A stretch of 64,000 nt of DNA, from assembly GCF_932526225.1 (NCBI RefSeq), contig NC_064035.1, forward strand, positions 9,411,296 to 9,475,295, written 5' to 3'. Position 1 is the stretch's first letter. The number at the start of each line of letters is the position of its first letter. Shown here one piece after another: positions 23,611 to 34,343 of this stretch. The DNA comes from Nematostella vectensis (lineage: Eukaryota; Cnidaria; Anthozoa; Actiniaria; Edwardsiidae). The notes under the pieces are model-generated. The model saw only the letters and a list, made by a program, of their open reading frames with translations. It ran no database searches and was not told where the DNA came from. A program made the translations under genes and the position numbers.

Positions 23611-24874
23611 TTAAGTCTCCTGCATTTCCCTCAGACGACGCACAGCACTCCTCACAGTGGCAGCAGCAGTGGTGCTGAGAAGAAAAAAGAGGTACACATG
23701 AGTAAAGATAATGAAGTAGAAATATGGAACTATAGGAAATTTGTATTAGGGTTTCACAACTTAGAAGTCATTAGACTATTTTTTCTTTGCACATGTTATG
23801 ATTTTCGAATTTGGCCCAACAATGAACACATAAGTCCATATTCCATCTGCAATAAAGAAGACTTACATGGTTGTCTAAAAAAAAGGTTGCAAGATTCCAT
23901 GTCAGGCACATACATAGGGGGGTGCACAGGGTGTGCCCCCCTCTGCCGTGGTGGCCAAAAAGTGGGTAATACTTTGCTTTTTCTGTATGATACCTGTGAC
24001 TTTGCACCCCCCTAAGCCAATCCTGGGTTGCATGATACAGTCTAGTTGTCTCATGGATATCAAATAAATAAATAAAACCAATCAAATTTAATAGATCCAG
24101 AGCAATGAGTTGACGCTTTCACTGAGTTTTACAAGTTTGTTGTAACAAATTCTTTCTAAAATGTTCAAATTTAATTGAGAACCTGTATTTGAATATGCTA
24201 GTATTTGTTATCATTTTGCTATGAGATAATTCATAGATAAACAAATGCAGACTTTACCGTAAATGAATCAACTTTTTTTCTAGGATCGATTAATAACTTT
24301 GTATGTATTAATGCGTGAGCCAATTAAACTGAACTTGTTTTGTTGGGATCTTACCTAACAACCCATGCACCTCCGGCGATGGTCTTGCCACAGCCTTTAC
24401 AATGCCAAATACCAACACACTTCCTCTTAAGGGTTTCCTAAAAGAAATGATGTATCTATTGACTAACCCAAGGTGGCTTGAAATGATCCAAATTCTGACA
24501 CTACTACAACATAAAGCAGGAGAAGACAGAACTAAACAAAACATAGTAATTACAATACTTTAGAGTTCGCGCGATTACACACCTTTCCACAGAATACACA
24601 TGTGTACTTGGAGTGCTGCTGGATTTCGATTTTCTTTATCATCTTCCTAAGCGAAGCACCATAGCGTGTGCCGTACTTTCCTGTAACCCCAACCTTCTTC
24701 GTTCTTTTGGCCTATAGAACAAAATATCTCAACAACGATTTTCTCCATTTTATACATCAAAAACAATGAATATAAAGACATGGGGTATAAGGCAGATAAT
24801 AATAAAAACAGCAGGATGAATCTTGATAGCCGATGGCAACAGAATTTTGAGATATTGAAAGATTTTCTCACCAT
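23611..24874 (-). CDS. RPL37A: 60S ribosomal protein L37a (eL43)
   Basis: Four coding exons: 24874-24872 (only the ATG), 24711-24583, 24437-24355 and 23674-23611. They sum to 279 nt, 92 residues, identical in length to human RPL37A. The protein begins [20 protein letters not shown] and has the zinc-ribbon cysteines as CVFC and CKGC, followed by GKTIAGGAW. It is a structural protein of the large ribosomal subunit. An ATG-only first coding exon is common in ribosomal protein genes. Pyrimidine-rich stretches upstream of the ATG (TTCCTCTCTGGTTCTCTCTC) could supply a 5' TOP transcription start; this is inference. It is divergent from PSMC3IP. Confidence 0.97.
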
Positions 24875-25094
24875 GACTGCTTAGTTCGTACTCGAAGGCC
24901 AGAGAGAGAACCAGAGAGGAACATCCGGGACATTCGGAGGATTTTAGAGTGAGCCAGCTTTATAAAGCGGTTATACTCATCTGGGAATGCGCGTAGAGCG
25001 CCTGGTGAAATAAGTGTTCCCGCGTACTTTTGAAAACAATTCTAAAACAAAATAACAAGGTTTTGATGCCAAATCGCAGCTGTTTCACTGTAAA
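24875..25094. promoter_or_regulatory. Bidirectional promoter RPL37A / PSMC3IP
   Basis: Only 220 bp separate the two start codons, so 5' UTRs and both core promoters must share this interval. It has pyrimidine-rich tracts on the RPL37A side and several CpGs (GCGCGTAGAGCGCC) in the middle. Confidence 0.65.
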
Positions 25095-28000
25095 ATGAGC
25101 AAGAAAAAGGATTCAGAAGGTAAATGATATGTATGGTTATTGAATAGTCACTTACTATACTGGCTCAAAGAGCATTAAACCTAGAGAAATCTAACTTAAA
25201 TCCGTTTATGGCCGCGAATACGCCGATTCCTGATACCTCCTCCTATTTTTTGTGTAGCTGCCGATGCAGTGTTGTCATACCTTGTAAAAAATAACAGACC
25301 GTACAGTGCAGGTGAGTGCCATAAACACAAACAACAACTCAGAGCTTATTGGCAATTTAAAAAAAAATCATGCTAATACATACTTGTGTTTTTGTGTTCA
25401 TCAACAACAGTTGATATATTTACAAATCTGCACAAAGAATATGGGAAAACGGTGAGTACACTCACTCTCAGCACTGAAATGTTTGAGAAAAAGACATGGT
25501 GCAATGTTCTGCCAATCAATACTTTGAATGTGCAATGGCACAACAACTGACCAACTTTCAACACAAACCATGCAGATTATGCAACATGCCACGTTTTTCC
25601 AGCAATACTGATGAAAACACTAGGCTTGCTTTCAGAGGTGATGGTTGTTTTCGAGGGAGGGTACCTGGGTTTGACTTAGAGTACCACTAAAAATGAATAC
25701 AAACAGCTTAAAAATGTATAGTATGGTCTTCTATCAGGTAATTCATTTAAACATGTAACACTTTATACATATTTAGGTACATGTGAACTGCATATTGAGA
25801 AAAGTGGGGGGGGGGGAGCAAGTGCACCCCCCTGCCCTTATCTGTCTGCCACCCCTGGAATTTTAAGTGTTATTTGGCTGAAAATTAGATACAAATCCTT
25901 ATTGGAATATATTCTCATTGTGTAGGCTGTCCAAAGATCATTGGAAAGCTTAGCATCAGAGGATAAAATACAAGAAAAAGTTTATGGCAAACAGAAGGTT
26001 TATGCTCCCAAACAGGTAGGTATGATGACATGCTTTGATAACTTGCCAAAAGTAGTCACACTGTATAAGGTGTAAACTGTAAAATGTTTTATGTACCCAC
26101 TAGTCTTGTGTGTCACATATTATTTCTAACCACCTTTTCATTTTCAGGACCAGTTTTCAGATTATGATGAGGGTGAAATAAAGAAAATGGATTCACAGAT
26201 TGCTTCTTTGCAACAGAAGTTAAAAGAGCTTCAAGATAAATTCAATCAACAAGAAAATGGTAAGAAAAAAATAAATTCCAGGTATTTTACATGTTTTACA
26301 CTTTAATTAGTTTTATACTTATTTTCCCTTTATTATAGAGCTGAAAAAACTAAATAGCAGTCTTACAACTGAGCAAGCTCAAACACAGTTAGATGAATTA
26401 TCTAAAAAGGCAAGAGTTCCTTAACATTTATTGTTTTACCTGGTAGATAGGAATCTTGATGCATTTTTTGTTCTTCTCACAGTGTGACAACTACAAACAG
26501 CGATTAACCAAAATGAAATCAGGTATGAGTTTATTGGTTTACATTTCTGCCTTCCAAACAGTCCTGGAACTTTTAAAGTCTAAAATCGTGGTAAACCAGT
26601 TCCATTATCTTTCCCTAATCTTACGGGCATGCAGTACCTATATTTAGGTGTTAATTTTGTTTATTTTAGCCGACAATCATGTATCTCCTGAAGTGAAAGA
26701 CCAGGTGGGTGGTTTATTTCCATTGAAAGATTAAGTTATGATTTTATCCCTAACAAGTGTTCTTCAACCAAACCATCCAGACACATCACGATAAAACTTA
26801 ATGCATGCATTGTTTTATATCAGATCCACAAAAATCACAAGCAATCTGTAACAATGTGGAGAAAGAGAAAGAGAATGGTAACTAAAAAGCCTCTTTCAAA
26901 AATGTTTTATTGAGTGTATTACTAGGACATGGGGAAGGGGGGGCTGTAGTTTAAAATTTTGTATTCCCCTAGACAAAAACTAATCATAGTGGTTGAAATA
27001 TGGTATTACTTAACCTTATTTAGACCAGGCTTTTTGGGGCTTCCTCTGACCGGGGGAGGGGGAGGGGTAACTTTTGAACCATTGGAGCTATTATGACCAA
27101 ATTTTCAAAGAATCATTATCTGACAAAGAGGAACAAAATGGTATATTGTGTTGCCATAACAACACAATATGACATCATTATGATGTCATTTAAGAACATA
27201 TTGCTATACATAGCCATTCTTTCGAAACCTTTACAAAGAACATCCAAAATCCAAATAAGTTATCATAATCAGTTCGTATCCAATAAGTAACCGATATTCT
27301 AAAAAAAATTGTCTTTGTGAGGTCAGAATGACGTCAGTGAGCAGAAAAAGGCAATATTTTCTGTGTCTTTTTTCGATAAGCTTATTATCTTGCAGTTGAC
27401 ATATATTATTAGTGACACTTTTTCTATGACAATGACATCTGTGACGTCATAAGTTTGCGAATGGACTCTGAATTAAAGTAATAATTTAAATATCTTTTCC
27501 AAAAATGTTTTTTTTTCTACTTTCTATTTACAATAGAGGTATATAAAAAGGATTTTGCCAAATTAAGATTAGCTAAAAATCAGCGATTTTTAGCTAATTA
27601 TGTGACATCAGCATCCGCCATTTAATGAAAGTTATTTATTTAAATCAATAAAAACTGGGTAGAAAAATCTAAAGCTTTTTGACAATATTTAATCTTCATT
27701 TCAAGTTATATTAATGATTTCAGGTGGATATGAATGTTTTTTTTCCTATTTTTACCATCACTATTTCGAGAAGGTAAAAAAATTGACGATAAAAACACCA
27801 CCTCTCCCCCCTAAAATAGAGATGTAAATTTTTATAGTTTTTTCAAAACTTGGAATAAAACGTTTATATGACATTGATTTACGTTGAGCACATCGTATTA
27901 AGAGTTGATCTTAACGACTTAAAGCGTTTTGCCTAATTTTCATAAAACCTATGTCTCAAAACTTGGTTGCTATGGTTACCAGGGTACACATATCAAAATT

Positions 28001-29675
28001 TTGTTTACACCAAACTGAATTTTAGGAAAAGTAATCAAATTTAGTGCTCTAGCCTTGCTAGTTCAAAAATTATTACAGCTCAAAGGTGCTGGGGGCCTCA
28101 AAAGCCCCCCCCCCTGGTTTTGATAAGATTATTGAGAAGAATTTATCTGTGTAACTGAAGAATAACTGAAGAGTAACTGAAAAAAAGGGGAAAATAACAG
28201 CAATTGGTATCCCTTTCTAACAAAATAGCCTTTGGTATCAAAAGATAAGAGAGTTTGGGAGGGTTGACTTACGTTGATTTACTCTACAGGAGCATATGAA
28301 TACATCCATTATCACTTTTTTGTTATTTGCTTTCAGTGCACAGACATTTTGAACTCAATCTTGGAGGGATATCCCAAGCCTAAGAGACAGCTTATAGTAA
28401 GTACTGTTATAGTAAGTACTGTTTCTGTCTGTAGTTATCCAAATATAAGCTTGAGCCAATCCACAATTTTATTTTATTTTTGTGTAATTAAACTCATCGT
28501 CAGATAAGTTGGGGTTAGGTATCGGATCGCGTACTGTTCGCCCGACCAAGCGCTACCCAGGGAACCATGGCAACCGAGCCACAGCTCCCCGCCACAAGAG
28601 ATACCCGTCACACTGATTTCTCAGTGGAATATACTTACCATAAGCTTTGGGAGGGTGGGTGGGGACTAAAAAGCGTGGATCATATAGGTTAGCTTCACTC
28701 GAAACACTGCCAGTGCAAGAAAGGAGCAGGGTGGTCGTTCTCCTGACCAGGGGCCAGCATTCGGCCCCAGGGCACGCAACCGTGACTCGGTTTAACTTCG
28801 TCTAAATTTCATTCAGACACATTTAAATGCTTGAATTCAATAATGAATATATTATATATTTTAAAGAAAATGAGAAAACATTAGTCCTGACCATAAAATA
28901 TCTGATTTTGATCCCAGATGTTAATTTCAAACCTTTCTATAATTTGAATGTGTTTTGTAGCTTTTGTGCAAAATGTACAACCCAAAGCAATTCAAGGCAT
29001 TCTAGACTCTTTTGTAGCCAAATCGGATAATAGACGTCCAGTGGAGATACTGCAATGGCATAAAAAATCCCTTTTTGTTCTTTAGGGGTGGTTAGATTTT
29101 AATTTTTTGATTTGTATTTTTTTAAGTTGATAGCTATAAAAGCTGGTGTTTGTAATTTGTATATTATGTACAGTGGAACTCTGCCAACTTGAACTTCCTG
29201 CTGCTTACTCACACTGACTTTAAGTTCCCTAATGTTCGGTCATTTCATCTTAGATAACTTCTTCCTAATTCAAAATGCATTTAAGAATAAATATTCTTTG
29301 CGTGCCTTCATTGAGTTTTGAAAAACGAGGTGTTTGTTTGGGGAATTATCTAGCAGATGTGAAGCTTTAGACCTGTGGTCTTGTGCTCCACTGATCTGCT
29401 CTCAAATTCTCCCCCAAAAAAACACACACAAAAAGAGCAGATCAGTGGAGAACAAGACCACAGGTCTAGTACTTCCCATCTCAATTATTTTATAAATTGT
29501 AGTTGACGGATTCCACCATTTTTGTGTTACGTCTTACTAACAGCCATTGGGGTGGGGTGGGGGGACTTGCAGGCTTATTCTCTGGTATATACTGGTCTAC
29601 TGTTTTAATTTATCTCAGGAAGATGTTGGTCTTGAGACAGACGAAGACTATGGCGTGGTCTTACCTAGCATCTAG
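25095..29675 (+). CDS. PSMC3IP: PSMC3IP / HOP2 homologous-pairing protein
   Basis: Eleven exons: 25095-25119, 25258-25311, 25411-25451, 25926-26015, 26148-26259, 26339-26409, 26483-26522, 26670-26704, 26824-26877, 28337-28396 and 29619-29675. They sum to 639 nt, 212 residues (human 217). The order is a winged-helix N-terminus (NNRPYSAVDIFTNLHKEYGK), KVYGKQKVYAPKQDQF, a central coiled coil (about 75-135), WRKRKRM, ILEGYPKPKRQ and the terminal ETDEDYGVVLPSI, all matching the HOP2 family. HOP2 works with MND1 to stimulate DMC1/RAD51 strand invasion in meiosis. The intron after exon 26339-26409 has a GC donor (AAAAAG then GCAAGA); all others are GT-AG. The large introns at 26878-28336 and 28397-29618 hold foldback sequences but no gene. 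Confidence 0.95.
27143..27189. repeat. Two adjacent short palindromes in PSMC3IP intron 9
   Basis: ATATTGTGTT...AACACAATAT forms one hairpin. The sequence then runs directly into a second perfect palindrome, ATGACATCA-TTA-TGATGTCAT (27169-27189). Two CRE-type TGACGTCA motifs follow within the next 300 bp. Confidence 0.6.
29368..29468. repeat. 101-bp hairpin, 35-bp arms, PSMC3IP last intron
   Basis: 29368-29402 and 29434-29468 are inverted repeats with a single mismatch (TAGACCTGTGGTCTTGT at the outer end). The 31-nt loop is rich in C and A. It could be a foldback element or a small-RNA precursor. No clear target-site duplication was seen. Confidence 0.85.
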
Positions 29676-30448
29676 CTAAAGCAGACAGACCATTACCATC
29701 ACATATAGGTCACGCAGATATTGCTAGTGGGGGCAGAAGCGGTCAGTAGGTTGAGAGAATGAAAAATGGTACTTTCTCTATTTTAGGCAGTCTAGCAGTC
29801 GTTACCCTGATCTTGGGTGAATAATCATTTAGTTAATTCCAAATCATTATGTTAGATATTTCACCACTAGGATCAAAACTGGCACATCAAATGTTACAAT
29901 AGTCCAGATTAATGATCCAGATGGATAAAACAGATGGATTAGGATGCATGAATACAGTACAAGCCTTGGTCTGGGACAAATTCCATAATGCAAAAAATTG
30001 TGAATACTTCTATGATCTTCCTAAATTATTCCTGGTCTATTTGCAAACCGTTAACTCTAAGCAGAGGTTTGCACTGTATTTATACATCCTTAGGGACTAT
30101 GACCAGCAGACATAGTGGCATTCTAACCTAGACTATATTCAGTTGGTATATTATCAGCATATTAGCCTGGCTGTTTTGTTATATAAATAAGCACACACCA
30201 TGAGGGAAATAAACCTTATACATGTAAACAAACAATAAGAAAGGAGACTTTTATAGTCTTTTTTTCCTATTAAATAAAACATTGCTTTGCAAAAACAGAA
30301 GGGACATTTCTTTTAAAAAATCGTTTTAAAAGTTTGTTTGTTCATGTTGGTCATTAACAGAAATTAATATCTTTAGTTTAATATTTCTAACTTACTTTTT
30401 AGACCTTTATAAGCTATTTAGCTATTTGCATAATTAGGGTAGTCACAA
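29676..30448. other. Convergent 3' intergenic region
   Basis: 3' UTR space of PSMC3IP and of the minus-strand gene at 30449. AATAAA motifs on the plus strand at about 30208 and 30275 could serve PSMC3IP. Nothing else recognised. Confidence 0.4.
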
Positions 30449-32339
30449 TTACCTATTTTGTTTTTGCAAACTAATAATTTCTTGTTCCATGAAAGTAATA
30501 ATATTCGGCAGGATTAACTTTAATGTCAGTGTCACTGCGAAGATTGTGATCATGCCTAGTTTCCATGCCCCCCATGTCAGCCCCACGTAGAGCCTCTCAA
30601 CGACTGAAAACAAAAACAAAAAAATTAGCAATCTTCTTCTGTCAGAAAACGAAAAACAACCGGTTATGCCTTACCTATGCTATAAACTACAGGATTGTTA
30701 AGGCTGTCTAGACTGTTAGGATGTCCAGTCCGCACTGCTGTTACTTGAGCAAACATATTCTAGAGAGGCAATGTTTTAGATGGTGATCATTCAGAGTTAA
30801 GAGAATCAGCCCAGGCATATAGCCAGGATTTGTTAACGGGGGTATATTTTGTGAAAATGTGTAAATTGATGGTGATTCTTTAATAAGAAAAGACCCATTT
30901 TTAATGCCAAGCTAGGTGGGGTGTGCCAACGTAGGGGTCAACCCCTGGCTACGTATCTGCAGGCAAATGTCAAACAAGTGTATAGCTGGTGGTTCAGAAG
31001 ATTCTTACTCCCTAGATATTTATTTGCCTGTAAAATAAAGTTATGTCAATACTAAAACTTACATATCCTTTATCTATCACAAATGATATCTTCTCAGTAT
31101 TGAGAAGTCTTCTTTTGCTAGGAGGCGAGTGATCTTCATCATCAAGCAGTTTTATCAGGAATTCACTAGGAGTCTTAAAGACAAATAAATAGTCACATCT
31201 AAGATATAAAAATTGTTGACCTCATGACAGATCTAATTGTAAGAAAAAAAATAACTCACAGTTGCTGGGTATGATATCCGTAGTTCATACTGAACCTCTT
31301 TCTCTAAGTTATGAAGTCTGTACAATATTGACTCTTTATTGTGCAGCACCTGTTGAAAGATGGGATTAATAACTGTTGTCTAGGATTGTGTTGACATTCA
31401 TTTGAGCACCTGATTTGTAAAGGCTGGTTCTCAAACCAACTAAAGCGGAGATGGAAGCGCAAGAGTCTTTATGTTGCTTGAAAACCAGTTTGACATAAGC
31501 CCAAGGTTTTACGCATGCTCAGTCCGTAGTCTTGTGATCATACCTTCTCAACAAGCCAAAGCTGGATTGGTTAATTTGTGCTTATGTTCTGCTTATGCTT
31601 ACAAGACAAGACATAAAATTATCAAAACTTCTCGTTCTTCTTGTGCTTAGGTCGAGCTGCGCTAAAGTCCAGCCGGTTCTCACGCGACATGAGACAAATA
31701 CGCTTCCATCTCCGCTTCTGCTTAGATCGCTCGTGAGAACCAGCCTTTAAGTGTGAAATTGTCATGCTAATTTGTCATGATAAAGCACTTTCTTGAACTT
31801 CACAACATAACATCTTTACAGGTCTGTGACAAGAGTGAGTCCCAAAGAAAAATAAGAAAAACAACTGAGAATATATTATCACTGCAAGTTAGGAGGAGAT
31901 GCCTAAATGAAAATGGTCTGCTTAATGGATACCCCCCCCCCCAAATCTCTCACTGAGTGACTGCCTAAAGGATGACCACAAACAATCCAGAAGGCCAACC
32001 AACGAGAGCTAGAATCCCTCTTCTTCGACAAAATGGAACTAACCAGCAATATACTGTACAATATAGAGATCACACGGTTTACCTCATTGCAAAGCATTTG
32101 TTCAGGAAATAAACTGGAAAAACAAAATAATACTTAAGTATAAACGTAAGAAAGTAAACTGAAGACGAGGCATTCAGACTAAACCGGATATTTCGATTTT
32201 TACATGTGCTAATCTTGTATATAATTGAACGTCTGAAAGGGGAAAGTAACCATTACCTTTTTGTCTGCATCGCATTATAACGCATAGTATAGCACAAAAT
32301 AAAGAAAATAACATTGAAACTTCCTACTTCAGCGGCCAT
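30449..32339 (-). CDS. Unrecognised small membrane protein, signal plus C-terminal TM
   Basis: Six exons: 32339-32257, 32113-32083, 31349-31260, 31173-31063, 30759-30675 and 30603-30449. They sum to 555 nt, 184 residues, with canonical GT-AG sites and consistent phases. The N-terminus (MAAEVGSFNVIFFILCYTM) looks like a signal peptide or anchor. The middle (about 30-135) is a soluble region containing LHNLEKEVQYELRISYPAT and SPPSKRRLLNTEKISFVID. A hydrophobic segment LGMITIFAVTLTLKLILPNI lies near 155-175, followed by a short polar tail ending SLQKQNR. This suggests a type I protein with a lumenal or extracellular domain. The spliced structure and clean phases argue for a real gene, but I do not recognise the family and assign no function. 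Confidence 0.75.
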
Positions 32340-34343
32340 TTTGTTAACTCCGCGCGAAGGATTGGACACTAGTATCCTCGCCTCGCCCCACGCTCGCTGT
32401 GATTTGTGAAGAAAGGGATACTCTAACGTTTTATCGTGAAATGACTTCGTGACCCGTAATTTAATGAATTTCTCTTGTATGAATTAGGGATTCAAACTTT
32501 GAAATTAGTGAAACGAGCTTTGTGTACATGTGGAGCATGGCAACGAGTTACACAAAAAGCTCTTCGCTCTTTAAAATTCCCGTTATCGGATGTATAAACA
32601 AAAAATTTTTATGATCAGTGTTCTTCTTTAGAGCGCCATCAATCGTCTAGCACAACAGCTCAGCGGCCTAACTTATCTCTTAAGCCTTCTCTTTTTCCTC
32701 TCTCTGTTGGTAGAGACTTTTGGTGGCGTTACTTTGACATCTTTAGCCATTTCCCATTTGCGTAGCTCCCTCCCCAGAAAGGAATTATTTTCTGAATCGC
32801 ACGCACGCGCGACACCCAACAATGGCAATTCCTTTTCACACGTAAGGGAAAGCGCGATAAGCGTCAGGAAAATTATACCCTATAGCTCATCAAGTTAGAA
32901 GCTCAATTAGTGTGCTCTCGTCATTTCGTTGGAAGGTGACCGCAGTAGTCTGCCTGTATATATGATATTTACTTGTTGCGCGTGATGCAGATTTGAGTCT
33001 TGCTGTGGTAACTCTTGCCTTTCCGGAGCTTATGACAAGGTTAATCTGTTTTTTTTTTTTCTTCTCTGAAATCTAAACATACGTAAGAAAAAGGTTATCG
33101 CTGCATTTGAGTGCGCTTGAGAAATAAGCCAATATCTACTCAACTTCGCGTGACTGAAATTTCGTTAAAAACACAACTCCATAAGAGCACGCCATTTGCG
33201 ATAAATCCTTCACAGGGAGTTCACAAGGGCTCAGTGATCTGCATCGGCTTTGAATCCCCAGTAACTCAATTTGAACTCTGCTGGGAAGTAAATGCCACAA
33301 ATATTTGTCGTGTTCTTTGTCAGCGAGTGTGATTTCCCCTGACCACGATGAAGAGATAACCCCGCCTTTAGGGAGAATTAGTATACGTGTTCCGTTTTAC
33401 CACTCATGTAACACCGCGCCAAACTCGAGATATAACCTAATGACAAAAAATTGCCGATTTTTTTTTCTATTTATGTTTTAGCTCGGAGATTCGAAAACCG
33501 AAAACGATTTGAAGGCTGCAATTCTGAATCACTATTACATGTTTTTTGGGGAAATCTAAGACGGAGTTAGTTTAATGATGTTATTTAGCTGTGTGTACTA
33601 GATGTTTGACACGCGCGCTAAGCCTCACTCCCAAGTACCGTCGAGAGAGATCGGAATGCCAAGTCACGTGATCTCCTTTGGCTCTCACGAAAGTATGTAA
33701 CTCCACGGAGATTCGGATTTGCTATATTACTTTGAAGTTTTCTACTCCATTTTGCCAAGAAACGACGGTTTGGAATTCACCGATAAGGCTGTATGTTACT
33801 TAAGCTAGCTGCATTTTGCTGTGTGGTCCGTTCAAGTAACATTTGACGAGTTAATATTTGGAATTTGAGGCTTCATCGACGGAATGTTATTTTGAGAGAA
33901 AGCGAATCGCCGATAAATTTGGAGTGGTGTGTCCTACGAAGCATCAAGTCCTGCAACTTTTATGCCACCAAGACGTCATGAACGTTTTAGCTATTTGCCT
34001 CTTTGATTGGAAGCAAGTTGTTTAACTAACGGAACACCAATTTTGAGGCAATAGTAATCAAATTCAGTGTAATACAAGTTAATAGAGCGGGACCATCAGC
34101 ATAAACATAACAACAGTGCAGCGTGCAAGGGAAATACTTATATCTGATGTACACTGCTATAAATCAACACATTCCAGCTCCGTTTGTGCACCCTGGAAGC
34201 AGTTTTATTTACAGATAATACGCCATTGGTCAGTGGGGTTATTATTTACGAGTTTGTGGGAGCTACTTTAGTGAATCTCTTGGCAAGCTTTGGAGGTTTT
34301 CACGATGGGCTGACCAACTGATCGAGTTGCTGCACTGGAATTT
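32340..34343. promoter_or_regulatory. Promoter and 5' leader region of ARHGAP21-like gene and of the minus-strand gene
   Basis: No exon with coding potential seen. 32340-32420 is the likely promoter of the minus-strand gene (AACAAAATGG start context). 33600-34343 probably contains the 5' UTR of the downstream gene. Confidence 0.4.

Noticed and set aside
28500-28800. Possible tRNA- or 5S-derived SINE in PSMC3IP last intron (CCATGGCAACCGAGCC region)
   Set aside because: Could not fold a cloverleaf or find convincing A and B boxes; kept only as unassigned intron sequence.
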